Shown in pieces: positions 41,272 to 49,893 of a stretch of 64,000 bases of DNA. Each line of letters starts with the position of its first letter. Position 1 is the first letter of the stretch. The stretch is from Bacillota bacterium. GTDB lineage: Bacteria > Bacillota > Clostridia > Christensenellales > Aristaeellaceae. The stretch lies in NCBI GenBank assembly GCA_023421395.1, contig JAEZTL010000006.1, forward strand, positions 62,001-126,000, in the 5' to 3' direction. Below the pieces are notes generated by a model that saw only the letters and a list, made by a program, of their open reading frames with translations, was not told the DNA's origin and searched no databases. A program made the translations under genes and the position numbers.

Positions 41272-44200
41272 TCAGTTTTTGTTGAGCTTCAGGGAGACCA
41301 TCCGGGAGACGCCCTTTTCCTCCATGGATACGCCGTAGAGCGAGTCGCACCGCTCCATGGTGCCCTTGCGGTGGGTGACCACCACGAATTGGGTGCTTCG
41401 CGAATAGTCTCGGAGGTAGTCGGCGAAGTTGTCGATGTTGGCGTCGTCCAGCGCGGCCTCGATCTCGTCCAGGAAGCAGAAGGGCGTGGGCTTGACTTCC
41501 AGCATCGCGAACAGGATCGCGATGGCGGTCAGCGCCCGCTCGCCGCCGGAGAGGAGCGACAGCATCTGCAGTTTCTTGCCCGGCGGCTGCGCCGCCACCT
41601 CGATATCGCAGGTGAGCGGGTTCGCGGGATCCGCCAGCCGCAAGTGCGCGCGCCCGCCGCCGAAGAGCTTCACGAAGGTCTGCTGGAAGAAGTGGTTCAG
41701 GAATTCAAATTGCTCCAGAAACTGCTTTTCCATGCGGCTGGTGAGATCGGCAATGATGCCGCCAAGGTCCGCCTCCGCCTTGACGAGGTCGTCCCGCTGG
41801 GCGGAGAGCTCGTCGTGCCGGGTCTTCGTCTCCCGGTACTCGTCCACCGCGGACACGTTGACCGAACCCATCGCACGGATGCGGGCGCGGATTTCGGCGA
41901 TGCGCTTTTCCGCCTCGCCCAGCTTGAAATCCGCCTCGCGGAAGGAGCCCGCGCCCTCGTAGGTCAGTTCGTAATCCTCCCAGATGCGGTCGGTCAGCTG
42001 CTTCCACTCGGCCTCCACGCGGGACTTCTGCATTTCCGCACGGTGGCAGCGATCGGAGAGTTCCTCCGTCTCGACGCGCAGCCGGTCGGCTTCGTCCATC
42101 AGCTTTTCAAGAGCCTTCTGGGCGGCGGTGCGCGCGCGGTCGCGCCGGTCGAAGTCGTCCCGGGCCGCGTCCAGCGCCTGGTGCGCCTGGGAGAGCTCGG
42201 CCTCCGCCTGCGCGAGCGCCGCACGGTCGGCCGCAAGGCGCGCCTCGCAGGCGGTCTTTTCAGCCTCGCTGTCCGCGAGCAGCTTTTTCAAGTCACCCCG
42301 TTCGACGCTGAGCCGATCGCGATCGGCGCGCATCGCATCCAGACCTTTCGACTGGGCCGCCAGCTTTACGCTTCTGTCCAGCACCTGCTGGCGCAGCGCG
42401 TTTGTCTCCTGGCGGGAGAGCACCAGCGCCTTCTGAAGGCGCGCGATCTCCTCGCGCTTCTGCGTGCCGGCGCGCTCCTCGCCGCCCTCGTTTTCGCCCA
42501 TCCGGGAGAGCGAGGCTTCCACATCGATGAGCTGTTCACGCAGCCGGTCCAATTCCTCGGCGGCGGCCCCGGCGCGCTTTACGTGGGCGCCGAGCTCCGT
42601 CTGGGCGGCGGTGAGGTGCGCCTCCTCGCGGGCGACGGCGATCTCCTGCTGGTGCAGCCGCTCGAAGAGTTCGGCGCGCTCCCGCTTGAGCTCGGCCCGT
42701 CCGGCCTCGAGGGCCGCCACATCCCCGCGGAGGGACTCGATTTCCCCTTCCAGCCGCGTAAGAAGCGCCTTGTGGGCATCCACCTCGCGCTCCCGGGTAA
42801 GAAGGCTCGTCATCCTCGACTGTACGCTGCCGCCGGTCATGGAGCCGCCGGGGTTCATCACGTCCCCCTCCAGCGTGACCAGCCGGAAGGCGTGACGTCC
42901 GGCGCGCATGATGGCGATGCCGGCGTCCAGATCCCGGGCCACCACCGTGCGCCCGAGCAGGTTCTCCACCACGCCGCGGTAGACCGGGTCGTACTGGATC
43001 AGTTCGCTGGCCACACCCAGACAGCCGGGCATGGTGAGCACGCGCCGCTCGCCTGGATCCAGCGTACGTCCGCGCACGGCGGAGAGGGGGAGGAAGGTGG
43101 CGCGGCCCAGCCGGTTTGCGCGCAGGTAGTCGATCATGCGCTTGGCGTCTTCCTCGCGGTCGACCACGATGTTTTGAAGCTGGCTGCCCAGCGCCATGTC
43201 CAGCGCCCGCTCGAACTGCTCCGGCACGCGGATCAGCGTCGCCACCACGCCGCGAACGCCGGAAAGCGTCCCGGCCCTTCGCGCCTGAAGGAGCACGTTC
43301 TTGACCGAGTGCTGGTAGCCTTCGAAGTCCCGCTGCATTTCCTCCAGCACGCCGAGGCGAGAGGCCGTCTGCTGGCGCTCATTTGAGAGGCTTGCGAGGC
43401 GGGACGTGGTTTCCTCGTACTTTTCGCCCGAGGCGCGCACGCGCTGCGCGCTTTCGGCCGTCTTTTCATCCAGTTCCGCCTTGAGGGCGCGCTCCTCGGC
43501 CAGGCGTGCTTCTGCGAAGGATGCCGCGTCGCGCAGATGTTCCTCCGTCGCCTGGTCGCTGCCCCGGCCGCTTTGCAGTTTCTCGATCTGCGCGGAAAGC
43601 GCCGTGCGCATGGCGCTGAGGCGTGCGGATTCGCTCTTGACGTCACTCAGGCGGTTCATGGCCTCGATCAGTTCCGCTTTGAGGGCCTCGACGGCGTTTT
43701 CCGCGTCGAGATCGGCCTGTTCGCGCGCGGCCAGTGCCGCCTCACCCGCTTTTTTCTCGCCGGTCGCGCCCGAGAGCGCGCGCTCCTCCGCCTCGATGCG
43801 CTCCGAGAGATCCCGAAGCCGCGCGGCCACGCCTTCGTCGCCCTCCCGGGCGGCGGCGGCCTGGCCGGCGATGCGGCCTGCATCCCGCTCGCCCGCGGCG
43901 ATGCGCTCCCGGAGCACCCCCGCCGCACCCTCGCGGGATTCCACGTCCCGGATCAGCGCCTGAACCTGCTCGCGGACGGACGCGGCGGCCTCCTCCAGCC
44001 CGGCCAGCTGCTGCTGGGCGGCTTCGCGGGATTCGGTCAGCGCCTGCTGGCGCTCCGTCGCCCCGGAGAGGGATTCGCAGAGCGATTCGAAGGCGGCCGT
44101 CAGTTCGTTCGTTCGCTCCGAAAGCCTGTCCGACCGGACGAGGAAGGCGTTGAGGTCCAGCCGCCTGAGTTCTTCGCGAAGCGCCAGATATTCCCGCGCG

Positions 44201-44832
44201 GCCTCGCTCTGCGCGGCCAGCGGAGCAAGGCGCGAGTCCAGCTCGCGCAGAATATCCTCCACCCGCTCGAGGTTTTCCCGCGTGTTTTCGATGCGCTTTT
44301 CGGCCTCAGCCTTGCGCGCCTTGTACTTGACGATGCCCGCCGCTTCCTCAAAGGCGCGGCGGCGGTCGTCGGACTTGCCCGACAGGATCTCGTCGATGCG
44401 GCCCTGGCCGATGAGCGAATAGCCCTCGCGGCCGATGCCGGTATCGCGGAAGAGGTCGATCACGTCCCGAAGGCGGCAGGGCGCGCCGTTGATCTGGTAT
44501 TCGCTGTCGCCGTCGCGGTAGACGCGGCGGGTAACGGCGACTTCGCTGAAGTCGATGGGCAGCGCCCGATCCTCGTTTTCGATGGTCAGCGTGACGTCGG
44601 AACAAGAAAGGCGGCGCCGCTTTTCCGTGCCGCCGAAAATGACGTCCTCCATCTTGCCGCCGCGAAGCGTCTTGGCGCTCTGTTCGCCCAGCACCCACCG
44701 GACGGCGTCGGAGATGTTGCTTTTGCCGCATCCGTTGGGGCCGACGATGCCGGTGATGCCGCCGTCGAAGGTCATCTCCGTCCGGTCCGCGAACGACTTG
44801 AACCCCTGGATCTCAAGCTTTTTTAGCCGCAA
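41272..44832 (-). CDS. smc: Chromosome partition protein SMC
   Basis: ATPase of the bacterial condensin, 1186 residues (normal about 1180). N-terminal head with Walker A GPNGCGKSN (31-39); two long coiled coils flanking a hinge at about 510-640 (VRGVVATLIRVPEQFERALDMALGSQLQN ... GRTVVARDLDAGI); C-terminal head with signature LSGGERALTAIAILFAML and Walker B PFCFLDEIEAALDDAN. The start is TTG 44832 (MRLKKLEIQGFKSF) with AAGGAG 8 bases upstream and only 3 bases after rnc. Works with ScpB (35.1 kb) and ScpA (not in window). Confidence 0.98.
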   Translation of the reverse strand: MRLKKLEIQGFKSFADRTEMTFDGGITGIVGPNGCGKSNISDAVRWVLGEQSAKTLRGGKMEDVIFGGTEKRRRLSCSDVTLTIENEDRALPIDFSEVAVTRRVYRDGDSEYQINGAPCRLRDVIDLFRDTGIGREGYSLIGQGRIDEILSGKSDDRRRAFEEAAGIVKYKARKAEAEKRIENTRENLERVEDILRELDSRLAPLAAQSEAAREYLALREELRRLDLNAFLVRSDRLSERTNELTAAFESLCESLSGATERQQALTESREAAQQQLAGLEEAAASVREQVQALIRDVESREGAAGVLRERIAAGERDAGRIAGQAAAAREGDEGVAARLRDLSERIEAEERALSGATGEKKAGEAALAAREQADLDAENAVEALKAELIEAMNRLSDVKSESARLSAMRTALSAQIEKLQSGRGSDQATEEHLRDAASFAEARLAEERALKAELDEKTAESAQRVRASGEKYEETTSRLASLSNERQQTASRLGVLEEMQRDFEGYQHSVKNVLLQARRAGTLSGVRGVVATLIRVPEQFERALDMALGSQLQNIVVDREEDAKRMIDYLRANRLGRATFLPLSAVRGRTLDPGERRVLTMPGCLGVASELIQYDPVYRGVVENLLGRTVVARDLDAGIAIMRAGRHAFRLVTLEGDVMNPGGSMTGGSVQSRMTSLLTREREVDAHKALLTRLEGEIESLRGDVAALEAGRAELKRERAELFERLHQQEIAVAREEAHLTAAQTELGAHVKRAGAAAEELDRLREQLIDVEASLSRMGENEGGEERAGTQKREEIARLQKALVLSRQETNALRQQVLDRSVKLAAQSKGLDAMRADRDRLSVERGDLKKLLADSEAEKTACEARLAADRAALAQAEAELSQAHQALDAARDDFDRRDRARTAAQKALEKLMDEADRLRVETEELSDRCHRAEMQKSRVEAEWKQLTDRIWEDYELTYEGAGSFREADFKLGEAEKRIAEIRARIRAMGSVNVSAVDEYRETKTRHDELSAQRDDLVKAEADLGGIIADLTSRMEKQFLEQFEFLNHFFQQTFVKLFGGGRAHLRLADPANPLTCDIEVAAQPPGKKLQMLSLLSGGERALTAIAILFAMLEVKPTPFCFLDEIEAALDDANIDNFADYLRDYSRSTQFVVVTHRKGTMERCDSLYGVSMEEKGVSRMVSLKLNKN

Positions 44833-44835
44833 GGG

Positions 44836-45588
44836 CTACACTCCTTCGCGGGGCGCGCACCCCGCGCGGCCGGATTCCCCGGCCCCGTTTTTACGCATTT
44901 TTTTGAGCGCGGCGCGGGCGGCGTACTGCTGCGCCTGCCGCTTTGAAGGGCCGCTGCCACGGCCCAGTTCCCGGTCGCCCATCATCACCCGCATGTGAAA
45001 TACCGGCAGGTGCGGCGGGCCGTCCACCCCGGTGAGCTCGTAGACCGGCGCTTCGCCGCCGCCCGCCTGCAGCACTTCCTGCAGCCGTGTCTTGGCGTCC
45101 AGCGCGTCCGGATCATCGTCGTCGAGCCGCTCGCCCAGCGCGCGCCGGACGAGGGAGAACGCCTCCTCCATGCCGCCGTCCAGGTAGACAGCCGCGATGA
45201 CGGCTTCCATCACGTCCGCCAGGATGGAGGGCTTGTCCCGGCCGCCGCCGCGCTCTTCGCCCACGGAAAGACGAATCAGCGCCCCCAGGTCAAACCCGCG
45301 GGCGACTTCGCACAGCGCCTCCTCGCGCACGAGGGACGAGCGCAGCCTGGACAGCTGCCCCTCCGACAGGCGCGGCCGCTCCAAATACAGGTAGCGGCTG
45401 ACCGCCAGCTCCAGCACCGCGTCGCCCAGAAACTCCAGGCGCTGGTAGTGCTCGGTGTGGTAATCGCCGCCGTAGGACGGATGGGTGAGCGCGGTCTCGA
45501 GCAGGCTTCTGTTGCGAAAGGTATAACCCAGGCGCTCCTCAAGCGCGCCCAGCGGGGATGTGTCAGGCGTGCTGTTCGAGGTAATCAA
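44836..45588 (-). CDS. rnc: Ribonuclease III
   Basis: Double-strand-specific RNase, 250 residues, that processes rRNA and mRNA. The catalytic signature LEFLGDAVLEL is at about 51-61, with Asp/Glu ligands in ILADVMEAVIAAVYLDGG; the C-terminal dsRNA-binding domain runs from about 165 (DAKTRLQEVLQ ... GSGPSKRQAQQYAARAAL). The best start is TTG 45588, which overlaps the end of acpP by 26 bases and has AGGCGA upstream; no later ATG or GTG precedes the conserved domain. The extra C-terminal tail (AGESGRAGCAPREGV) is not conserved. Confidence 0.95.
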   Translation of the reverse strand: MITSNSTPDTSPLGALEERLGYTFRNRSLLETALTHPSYGGDYHTEHYQRLEFLGDAVLELAVSRYLYLERPRLSEGQLSRLRSSLVREEALCEVARGFDLGALIRLSVGEERGGGRDKPSILADVMEAVIAAVYLDGGMEEAFSLVRRALGERLDDDDPDALDAKTRLQEVLQAGGGEAPVYELTGVDGPPHLPVFHMRVMMGDRELGRGSGPSKRQAQQYAARAALKKMRKNGAGESGRAGCAPREGV

Positions 45589-45787
45589 TGATGTCGCCTA
45601 CCGTCTTGATGCTGCCGAGCACATCGTCCTCGACAACGATGTCGAACTCCTGCTCAAGGTCCATGACCAGAATCATCACGTTGGCCGAATCGGCGCCCAG
45701 ATCCTCCAGGAGCCGGGACTCCCGGGTGATGGCTTCGCGTTTGACCGGGAGCTGGCTGGCGATCAGATCCAGAACTTTATCATACAT
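45563..45787 (-). CDS. acpP: Acyl carrier protein
   Basis: Carrier of fatty-acyl chains in fatty-acid synthesis, 74 residues. The phosphopantetheine attachment Ser34 is in LGADSANVMILVMDLEQEF; the usual DSL is DSA here, followed by the conserved recognition helix with several acidic residues. ATG 45787 has GGAGGAG. It lies 32 bases after plsX and overlaps rnc. Leaving out fabD and fabG between plsX and acpP makes this a shortened version of the Bacillus fapR-plsX-fabD-fabG-acpP cluster. Confidence 0.95.
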   Translation of the reverse strand: MYDKVLDLIASQLPVKREAITRESRLLEDLGADSANVMILVMDLEQEFDIVVEDDVLGSIKTVGDIIDYLEQHA

Positions 45788-45819
45788 GGTAATTTCTCCT
45801 CCCCCAGGATGAATATGCT

Positions 45820-46827
45820 TCAGTTTGTACCGGCGGAAAGGGCCGAAACGCCCGACGCGATCAGGCCGACGATGTCGCCCTCGACCATCCGCCGGGCCTG
45901 CCGGACGGCGTTCATCACGGCGACGGCGTTGGAACTGCCGTGGGCCTTGACCACGGCGCCCGAGATGCCCAATAGCGGCGCGCCGCCGTATTGCTCGTAG
46001 TCCAGCCGCTTTTTAAACGCGCGCAGCGCGGGCTTGACCAGCATCGCCCCCAGCTTGGTGCGGGCGGAGGAAAGCATTTCGGACTTCAGCATGCTGGTCA
46101 ACGCGATGGCCATGCCCTCGGTGTATTTGAGGATGAGGTTACCGTCGAAGCCGTCGGCCACCACCACGTCGGCTGTGCCGGTGGGGATCTCCCGCGCCTC
46201 AATGTTGCCACCGAAGCGGTAGGCGCCCTGGGCGCGCATCAGTTCGTGAGCTTCTTTATAAAGGCGGCTGCCTTTTTCGGGTTCCTCGCCGATGTTGGCC
46301 AGGCGGACGTCGGGCTCCGTGACGCCCAGGACCTTCTGCATGTAGACGCTGCCCATGAGGCCGAACTGCCGAAGGTATTCCGGCTGACAATCCACATTGG
46401 CGCCGCAGTCGATCAAAAGAAACGGTTTTTGCGTGCCCGGCAGCACCGGCGCCAACGCCGGGCGGTCGATGCCCTGAATGCGGCCGATGCGCAAAATGCC
46501 GCAGGCCAGGATCGCGCCGGTGGAACCGGCGGACACCATCGCCTGAGCCCGGCCCTCCTTGACGGCCAGCGCGCATTTGACCATGGAAGAATCGTGTTTT
46601 TTACGCACCGCGAGAAGCGGCGCCTCATGGGGATCAATCATCTCCGTGGCCGGGATGAGCTCGATGCGCGGAGCGCCGTTTAGAAGCGGCTCCACCGCCT
46701 CGGGCATGCCGGAAAGCAGAATGCGGACGTCCGGCATCTCGGCGACTGCCATCCGGCAGCCCTCGACGATCGCCCCGGGCGCGTTGTCGCCGCCCATCGC
46801 GTCCACCGCGATGACGTATTCGGCCAT
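45820..46827 (-). CDS. plsX: Phosphate acyltransferase PlsX
   Basis: Makes acyl-phosphate from acyl-ACP, first step of phosphatidic acid synthesis in Gram-positives. 335 residues. Signature AVDAMGGDNAPGAIVEG at the N-terminus, SAGSTGAILACG, LLIDCGANVDCQPE, NIGEEPEKG, and DGFDGNLILKYTEG. Start ATG 46827 has AGGAGG 7 bases upstream; longer forms run into the promoter. It is the first gene of the plsX-acpP-rnc-smc-ftsY unit. Confidence 0.97.
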   Translation of the reverse strand: MAEYVIAVDAMGGDNAPGAIVEGCRMAVAEMPDVRILLSGMPEAVEPLLNGAPRIELIPATEMIDPHEAPLLAVRKKHDSSMVKCALAVKEGRAQAMVSAGSTGAILACGILRIGRIQGIDRPALAPVLPGTQKPFLLIDCGANVDCQPEYLRQFGLMGSVYMQKVLGVTEPDVRLANIGEEPEKGSRLYKEAHELMRAQGAYRFGGNIEAREIPTGTADVVVADGFDGNLILKYTEGMAIALTSMLKSEMLSSARTKLGAMLVKPALRAFKKRLDYEQYGGAPLLGISGAVVKAHGSSNAVAVMNAVRQARRMVEGDIVGLIASGVSALSAGTN

Positions 46828-46864
46828 TTCGCACCCTCCTTTAAAAGCTTTGATAGTCCGTAAC

Positions 46865-46893
46865 AGTATACCAGATCGGGCCCGGCTTGGCAA
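46865..46893 (-). promoter_or_regulatory. Promoter of the plsX-ftsY cluster
   Basis: Minus strand TTGCCA (46893-46888), 17-base spacer, TATACT (46870-46865) with TGG before it. The -35 lies on the same bases as the -35 of the divergent ROK promoter. Confidence 0.8.
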
Positions 46894-46916
46894 GCAAGCC
46901 CGCATCATGGTATAAT
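46887..46916 (+). promoter_or_regulatory. Promoter of the ROK gene
   Basis: TTGGCA (46887-46892), 18-base spacer, TATAAT (46911-46916). The start codon is 120 bases downstream; the leader has a GCCGC-GAA-GCGGC hairpin near 46935-46947. Confidence 0.8.
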
Positions 46917-47035
46917 CAATTTACAATAAAGCGTCGGGCCGCGAAGCGGCTCGGGCGGCGGCCCCTTCGGGTCTTTCTGTGCGCGAAGGGTTCGCATGGA
47001 GATGCGATACAAATAAGGACAGAGGTCGGGGAGAG

Positions 47036-47965
47036 ATGGAGCGGGTCATTGCGCTGGACGTGGGCGGAACGCTGGTCAAGTACGGCGTGGTTTCAAAGGA
47101 CGGGACCCTCGACGGCACGGGCAGCCTGGAAACCCGCGCGCAAGAGGGCGGCGAGGCGCTGATGGGCCGGCTGCTGGAAAAGGTCCGGGCGTTGACCGGG
47201 GAATACCCGGACGCGGCGGCGGTGGCGGTATCTTCGCCGGGGCTGATCTCCGCGGACCACGGCGCCATCCGGTTTGCCGGCGGCAATCTGCCCGGTTGGA
47301 CGGGCATGGAGGTGGCGCGGCGGGTGCGGCAGCACACCGGCCACCCGTGCTACGTGGAGAATGATGTCAACGCCGCGGCGCTGGGCGAGCGGTGGCGGGG
47401 CGCGGCGGTGGGTTGCCGGATGCTGGTGATGCTGGCGCTGGGCACCGGTGTGGGCGGAGCGGCCGTCGCCCGCGGGCAGCTCCTGACCGGCGCGAACGGC
47501 GGCGCGGGGGAGTTCGGCCACATCGTGCTGTACCCCGGCGGCCTTTCCTGCACCTGCGGGCAGCGGGGATGCCTCGAGCAGTACGCCTCCACGGCGGCGC
47601 TCCGGCGCAGGACCGGCGCGCTGCCGGCGGGCCATCCGGCGCGCCTTGACGTGCGCAGACTGTTTGACGCCTGCCGCGCGGGCGACGGCCCCGCGCTCAA
47701 GGTACTGGACGGCTGGGTCTACGACCTCGCCGTGGGCATGGCTTCGCTGACTCACGCGTTCAATCCGGACGTGATGCTCCTGGGCGGAGGCGTGTCGGAG
47801 CAGGGGGATTTTCTACTGAATCGCGTGCGCGCGCAGCTTGAAAAGCTGGTGATCCCGTCGTTTTACGAGGGGATGAAGGTCGACCGGGCGCGCCTTGGCA
47901 ACGATGCGGCGCTGCTCGGCGCCGCCGGCGCGGTGTTTGAAAAGACGGAGGGCATGGTGTTCTAG
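47036..47965 (+). CDS. ROK-family sugar kinase
   Basis: Protein of 309 residues. IALDVGGTLVKYGVV forms the phosphate loop; LGTGVGGAAV and NGGAGEFGHIVLYPGG are ATP- and sugar-site motifs; the zinc signature is CTCGQRGCLEQYAS. There is no helix-turn-helix at the N-terminus, so it is a kinase rather than an NagC/XylR-type repressor. The sugar is unknown. ATG 47036 follows AGAGGTCGGGGAG. It is one of two ROK kinases in the window; the other (5.8 kb) lies with hprK. It has its own promoter and converges on the BMP binding-protein gene. Confidence 0.88.
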   Translation: MERVIALDVGGTLVKYGVVSKDGTLDGTGSLETRAQEGGEALMGRLLEKVRALTGEYPDAAAVAVSSPGLISADHGAIRFAGGNLPGWTGMEVARRVRQHTGHPCYVENDVNAAALGERWRGAAVGCRMLVMLALGTGVGGAAVARGQLLTGANGGAGEFGHIVLYPGGLSCTCGQRGCLEQYASTAALRRRTGALPAGHPARLDVRRLFDACRAGDGPALKVLDGWVYDLAVGMASLTHAFNPDVMLLGGGVSEQGDFLLNRVRAQLEKLVIPSFYEGMKVDRARLGNDAALLGAAGAVFEKTEGMVF

Positions 47966-48018
47966 CGTTTTGAGCCGCGACGCCGGACGGATGGAACGGT
48001 ATTGCGGCGGCAAACGAG

Positions 48019-48054
48019 CAAGAGGGCCCCGCGGCGCGCCGCGGGGCCCTCTTG
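48019..48054. terminator. 36-base perfect palindrome between convergent genes
   Basis: Positions 48019-48036 (CAAGAGGGCCCCGCGGCG) are the exact complement of 48037-48054. There is no unpaired loop and no long T run on either strand, so termination is likely but not certain. It lies between the ROK and BMP genes. Confidence 0.7.
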
Positions 48055-48068
48055 CGTGAAGTTGTGAT

Positions 48069-49166
48069 TTAGCCGACGGTGATGCCATCCACGAACCAGG
48101 TGATGCCCAGAATGTCGCCGTTTGCAAGGGTCTGGCCCTCGGCCACCATCTCGGCGCCGGTGTTGTCCTTGATCGGGCCGGAGAACACGTTCAGCGAGCC
48201 GTCCAGGATCTTCGCGCGGGCGGCGTCGATGGCTTCCTGGGTACCGGCGGCGCAGTTGGCGGTCAGCGGGGCCAGATCGCACAGGCCTTCGGCGAGGCCC
48301 ATCAGCGAGTTCTCAGGCGTCCAGGTGCCGTCGATGACCTTCTGCACGGCGTCGGTCATGTATACGCCCCAGTTCCAGATGGGGGCGGTCAGGTAGGCCT
48401 TGGGGGCGACGTTGGACACGTCCGCGTTGTAGCCCACCGCGAACAGGCCCTTTTCTTCGCAGGCGACCACGGGGCCCGTGGTGTCGCAATGCTGGGACAG
48501 GATGCCGCAGCCCGCCGCGATCAGCGCGTCGGCAGCCTGGCGTTCCTTGGTCGGGTCATACCAGGAGCCTGTTTCCTTGACGGTCATGGTCACGTCCGGG
48601 TTGACGCTCCTGGCGCCCAGGAAGTAGGCGTCCAGCGAGTAGACGACCTCGGGAATCGACTTGAACGCAGCCACATAGCCCAGGTGGTTGTTGCCGGTTT
48701 CCTTGGCCTTCAGGCCCGCGGCGATGCCCGACAGGTAACGGGCTTCCCAGATGCGGCCGAAGTAGTTGTTGAAATTGGTGTCGTTGGACTCATAGCCCGA
48801 GCAATGGGAGAAGATGACGTTCGGGTACTCGTCTGCCAGCTCTTTCGTATAATCCATGAAGCCGAAGCTGGTGGTGAAGATGATCTGGCAGCCCTGATCG
48901 ATCAGCTCGCGGATGGCGGTTTCGCAGCTGGAGTCTTCCGCGATGTTCTTCTGAATCAAAATCTGATCATCCCGGAGGCCCAGCGCCTTCTGCATGGCCA
49001 GCGTGCCCTGATGGTGCGCGTAGGTGTAGCCCAGATCGATGACGTCGCCGATGTAGACCACGCCAACCTTCAGCTGGTCCTTCGGAACCGGATCAAAGGC
49101 GAACGCGGTGCTCGTCATTCCAAGAAGCATGATCAGCGCCAGAGCCAGGATCAGAACCTTCCTCAT
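48069..49166 (-). CDS. BMP-family substrate-binding protein
   Basis: Extracellular nucleoside-type binding protein of 365 residues in the PBP1/BmpA (Med) family. Signal peptide MRKVLILALALIMLLGMTSTAFA; no lipobox cysteine, so anchoring by lipid is not seen. Markers: KVGVVYIGDVIDLGYTYAHHQG, IIFTTSFGFMDYTKELADEYPNVIFSHCSG, YFGRIWEARYLSGIAAGLKA. The natural partner is the BMP-type ATPase/permease operon 13-17 kb away. ATG 49166 has AGGGAGG. Expression is probably controlled by the palindrome in its promoter. Confidence 0.93.
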   Translation of the reverse strand: MRKVLILALALIMLLGMTSTAFAFDPVPKDQLKVGVVYIGDVIDLGYTYAHHQGTLAMQKALGLRDDQILIQKNIAEDSSCETAIRELIDQGCQIIFTTSFGFMDYTKELADEYPNVIFSHCSGYESNDTNFNNYFGRIWEARYLSGIAAGLKAKETGNNHLGYVAAFKSIPEVVYSLDAYFLGARSVNPDVTMTVKETGSWYDPTKERQAADALIAAGCGILSQHCDTTGPVVACEEKGLFAVGYNADVSNVAPKAYLTAPIWNWGVYMTDAVQKVIDGTWTPENSLMGLAEGLCDLAPLTANCAAGTQEAIDAARAKILDGSLNVFSGPIKDNTGAEMVAEGQTLANGDILGITWFVDGITVG

Positions 49167-49239
49167 GGGTCATCCTCCCTTTCACATGGGTGGTCGGCCA
49201 AAAAAGCGATCCCGCTCCTCCGGCCGATCCATAGGTGTG

Positions 49240-49268
49240 ATTGTACACGTTTCGTGTACAAAACGCAA
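49240..49268 (-). promoter_or_regulatory. BMP-gene promoter with palindromic operator
   Basis: Minus strand TTGCGT (49268-49263), 17-base spacer, TACAAT (49245-49240). TTGTACAC-N5-GTGTACAA at 49241-49261 is a perfect 8-base inverted repeat that fills the spacer and overlaps the -10. Its shape suits a dimeric repressor such as the LacI or GntR type. Confidence 0.72.
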
Positions 49269-49455
49269 CGGCTTTCGAACAGGTTTTACGGCGATTTATC
49301 GGTACGAGGCCCAAAACCCGAACATTTTTGAAAGGTTTTCCTGCAAAATTCGCACAAGCCGCTGGGCCGCAGACCCATTTTTCCAAGGGTTTCCCGGTGC
49401 GGCGCAACCCCGTCCGCGAGATCCTGCGGCCGCGCGCCGGAAGCGCCGGAGAGGC
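49269..49455. other. Noncoding spacer with a direct repeat
   Basis: Between the BMP promoter and the GNAT stop. It contains two imperfect copies of ATTTTTNNAAGGNTTTCC (about 49323-49340 and 49378-49395). No gene with a ribosome binding site is visible; small frames there owe their length to base composition. Confidence 0.45.
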
Positions 49456-49893
49456 TCAGCGCTGGAACACCTTCCAGATGCTCTTTTGCTCTTTGCGCAC
49501 CTGATAGCCCATGCGTTGGTAAAACGCGTGGGCACCCAGCCGGTCGGAGCCGGAAGAGAGCCGGACGCCCGCCGCGCCGGTGGCTCTGGCCCACTCCTCG
49601 CAGGCGGTGAGGAGCGCCCGGCCGACGCCCTTGCCCTGGTACCCCGGGTCCACCGCAAGCGCCATCACGTACTTGAGCGGATCGGCAAACAACGTCTCGT
49701 AATCGCAGGCGTGGATGTAGCCGATCGCACGGCCCGCCTCGTCCTCCGCCACCCGGATAAAATGGCGGGGATCTTGCGTCACCCGAATCAGCCGCCGCCG
49801 GGTATCCTCCGCGGGCGAGGCGTAGCCCAGCGCCGCGAGGCTGATCCCGGCGATGCGCCCGGCATCCTCCGGGCGGGCCGCGCGCAGCTTCAT
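49456..49893 (-). CDS. GNAT N-acetyltransferase
   Basis: Acetyl-CoA-dependent transferase of 145 residues. The motif A region VMALAVDPGYQGKGVGRALLTACEEWA contains the Q/RxxGxG/A pyrophosphate loop (QGKGVG); the C-terminal FYQRMGYQVRKEQ is the usual beta6-beta7 end. Substrate unknown. ATG 49893 overlaps the stop of the aminopeptidase gene (ATGA), so the two are translationally coupled. Confidence 0.88.
   Translation of the reverse strand: MKLRAARPEDAGRIAGISLAALGYASPAEDTRRRLIRVTQDPRHFIRVAEDEAGRAIGYIHACDYETLFADPLKYVMALAVDPGYQGKGVGRALLTACEEWARATGAAGVRLSSGSDRLGAHAFYQRMGYQVRKEQKSIWKVFQR

Noticed and set aside
41254..44826. Long plus-strand frames across smc
   Set aside because: Antisense to smc, composition-driven, without domain or start signals.
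49241..49504. Small plus-strand open frame over the BMP promoter
   Set aside because: It has no ribosome binding site, overlaps the promoter and the GNAT gene, and has no domain.
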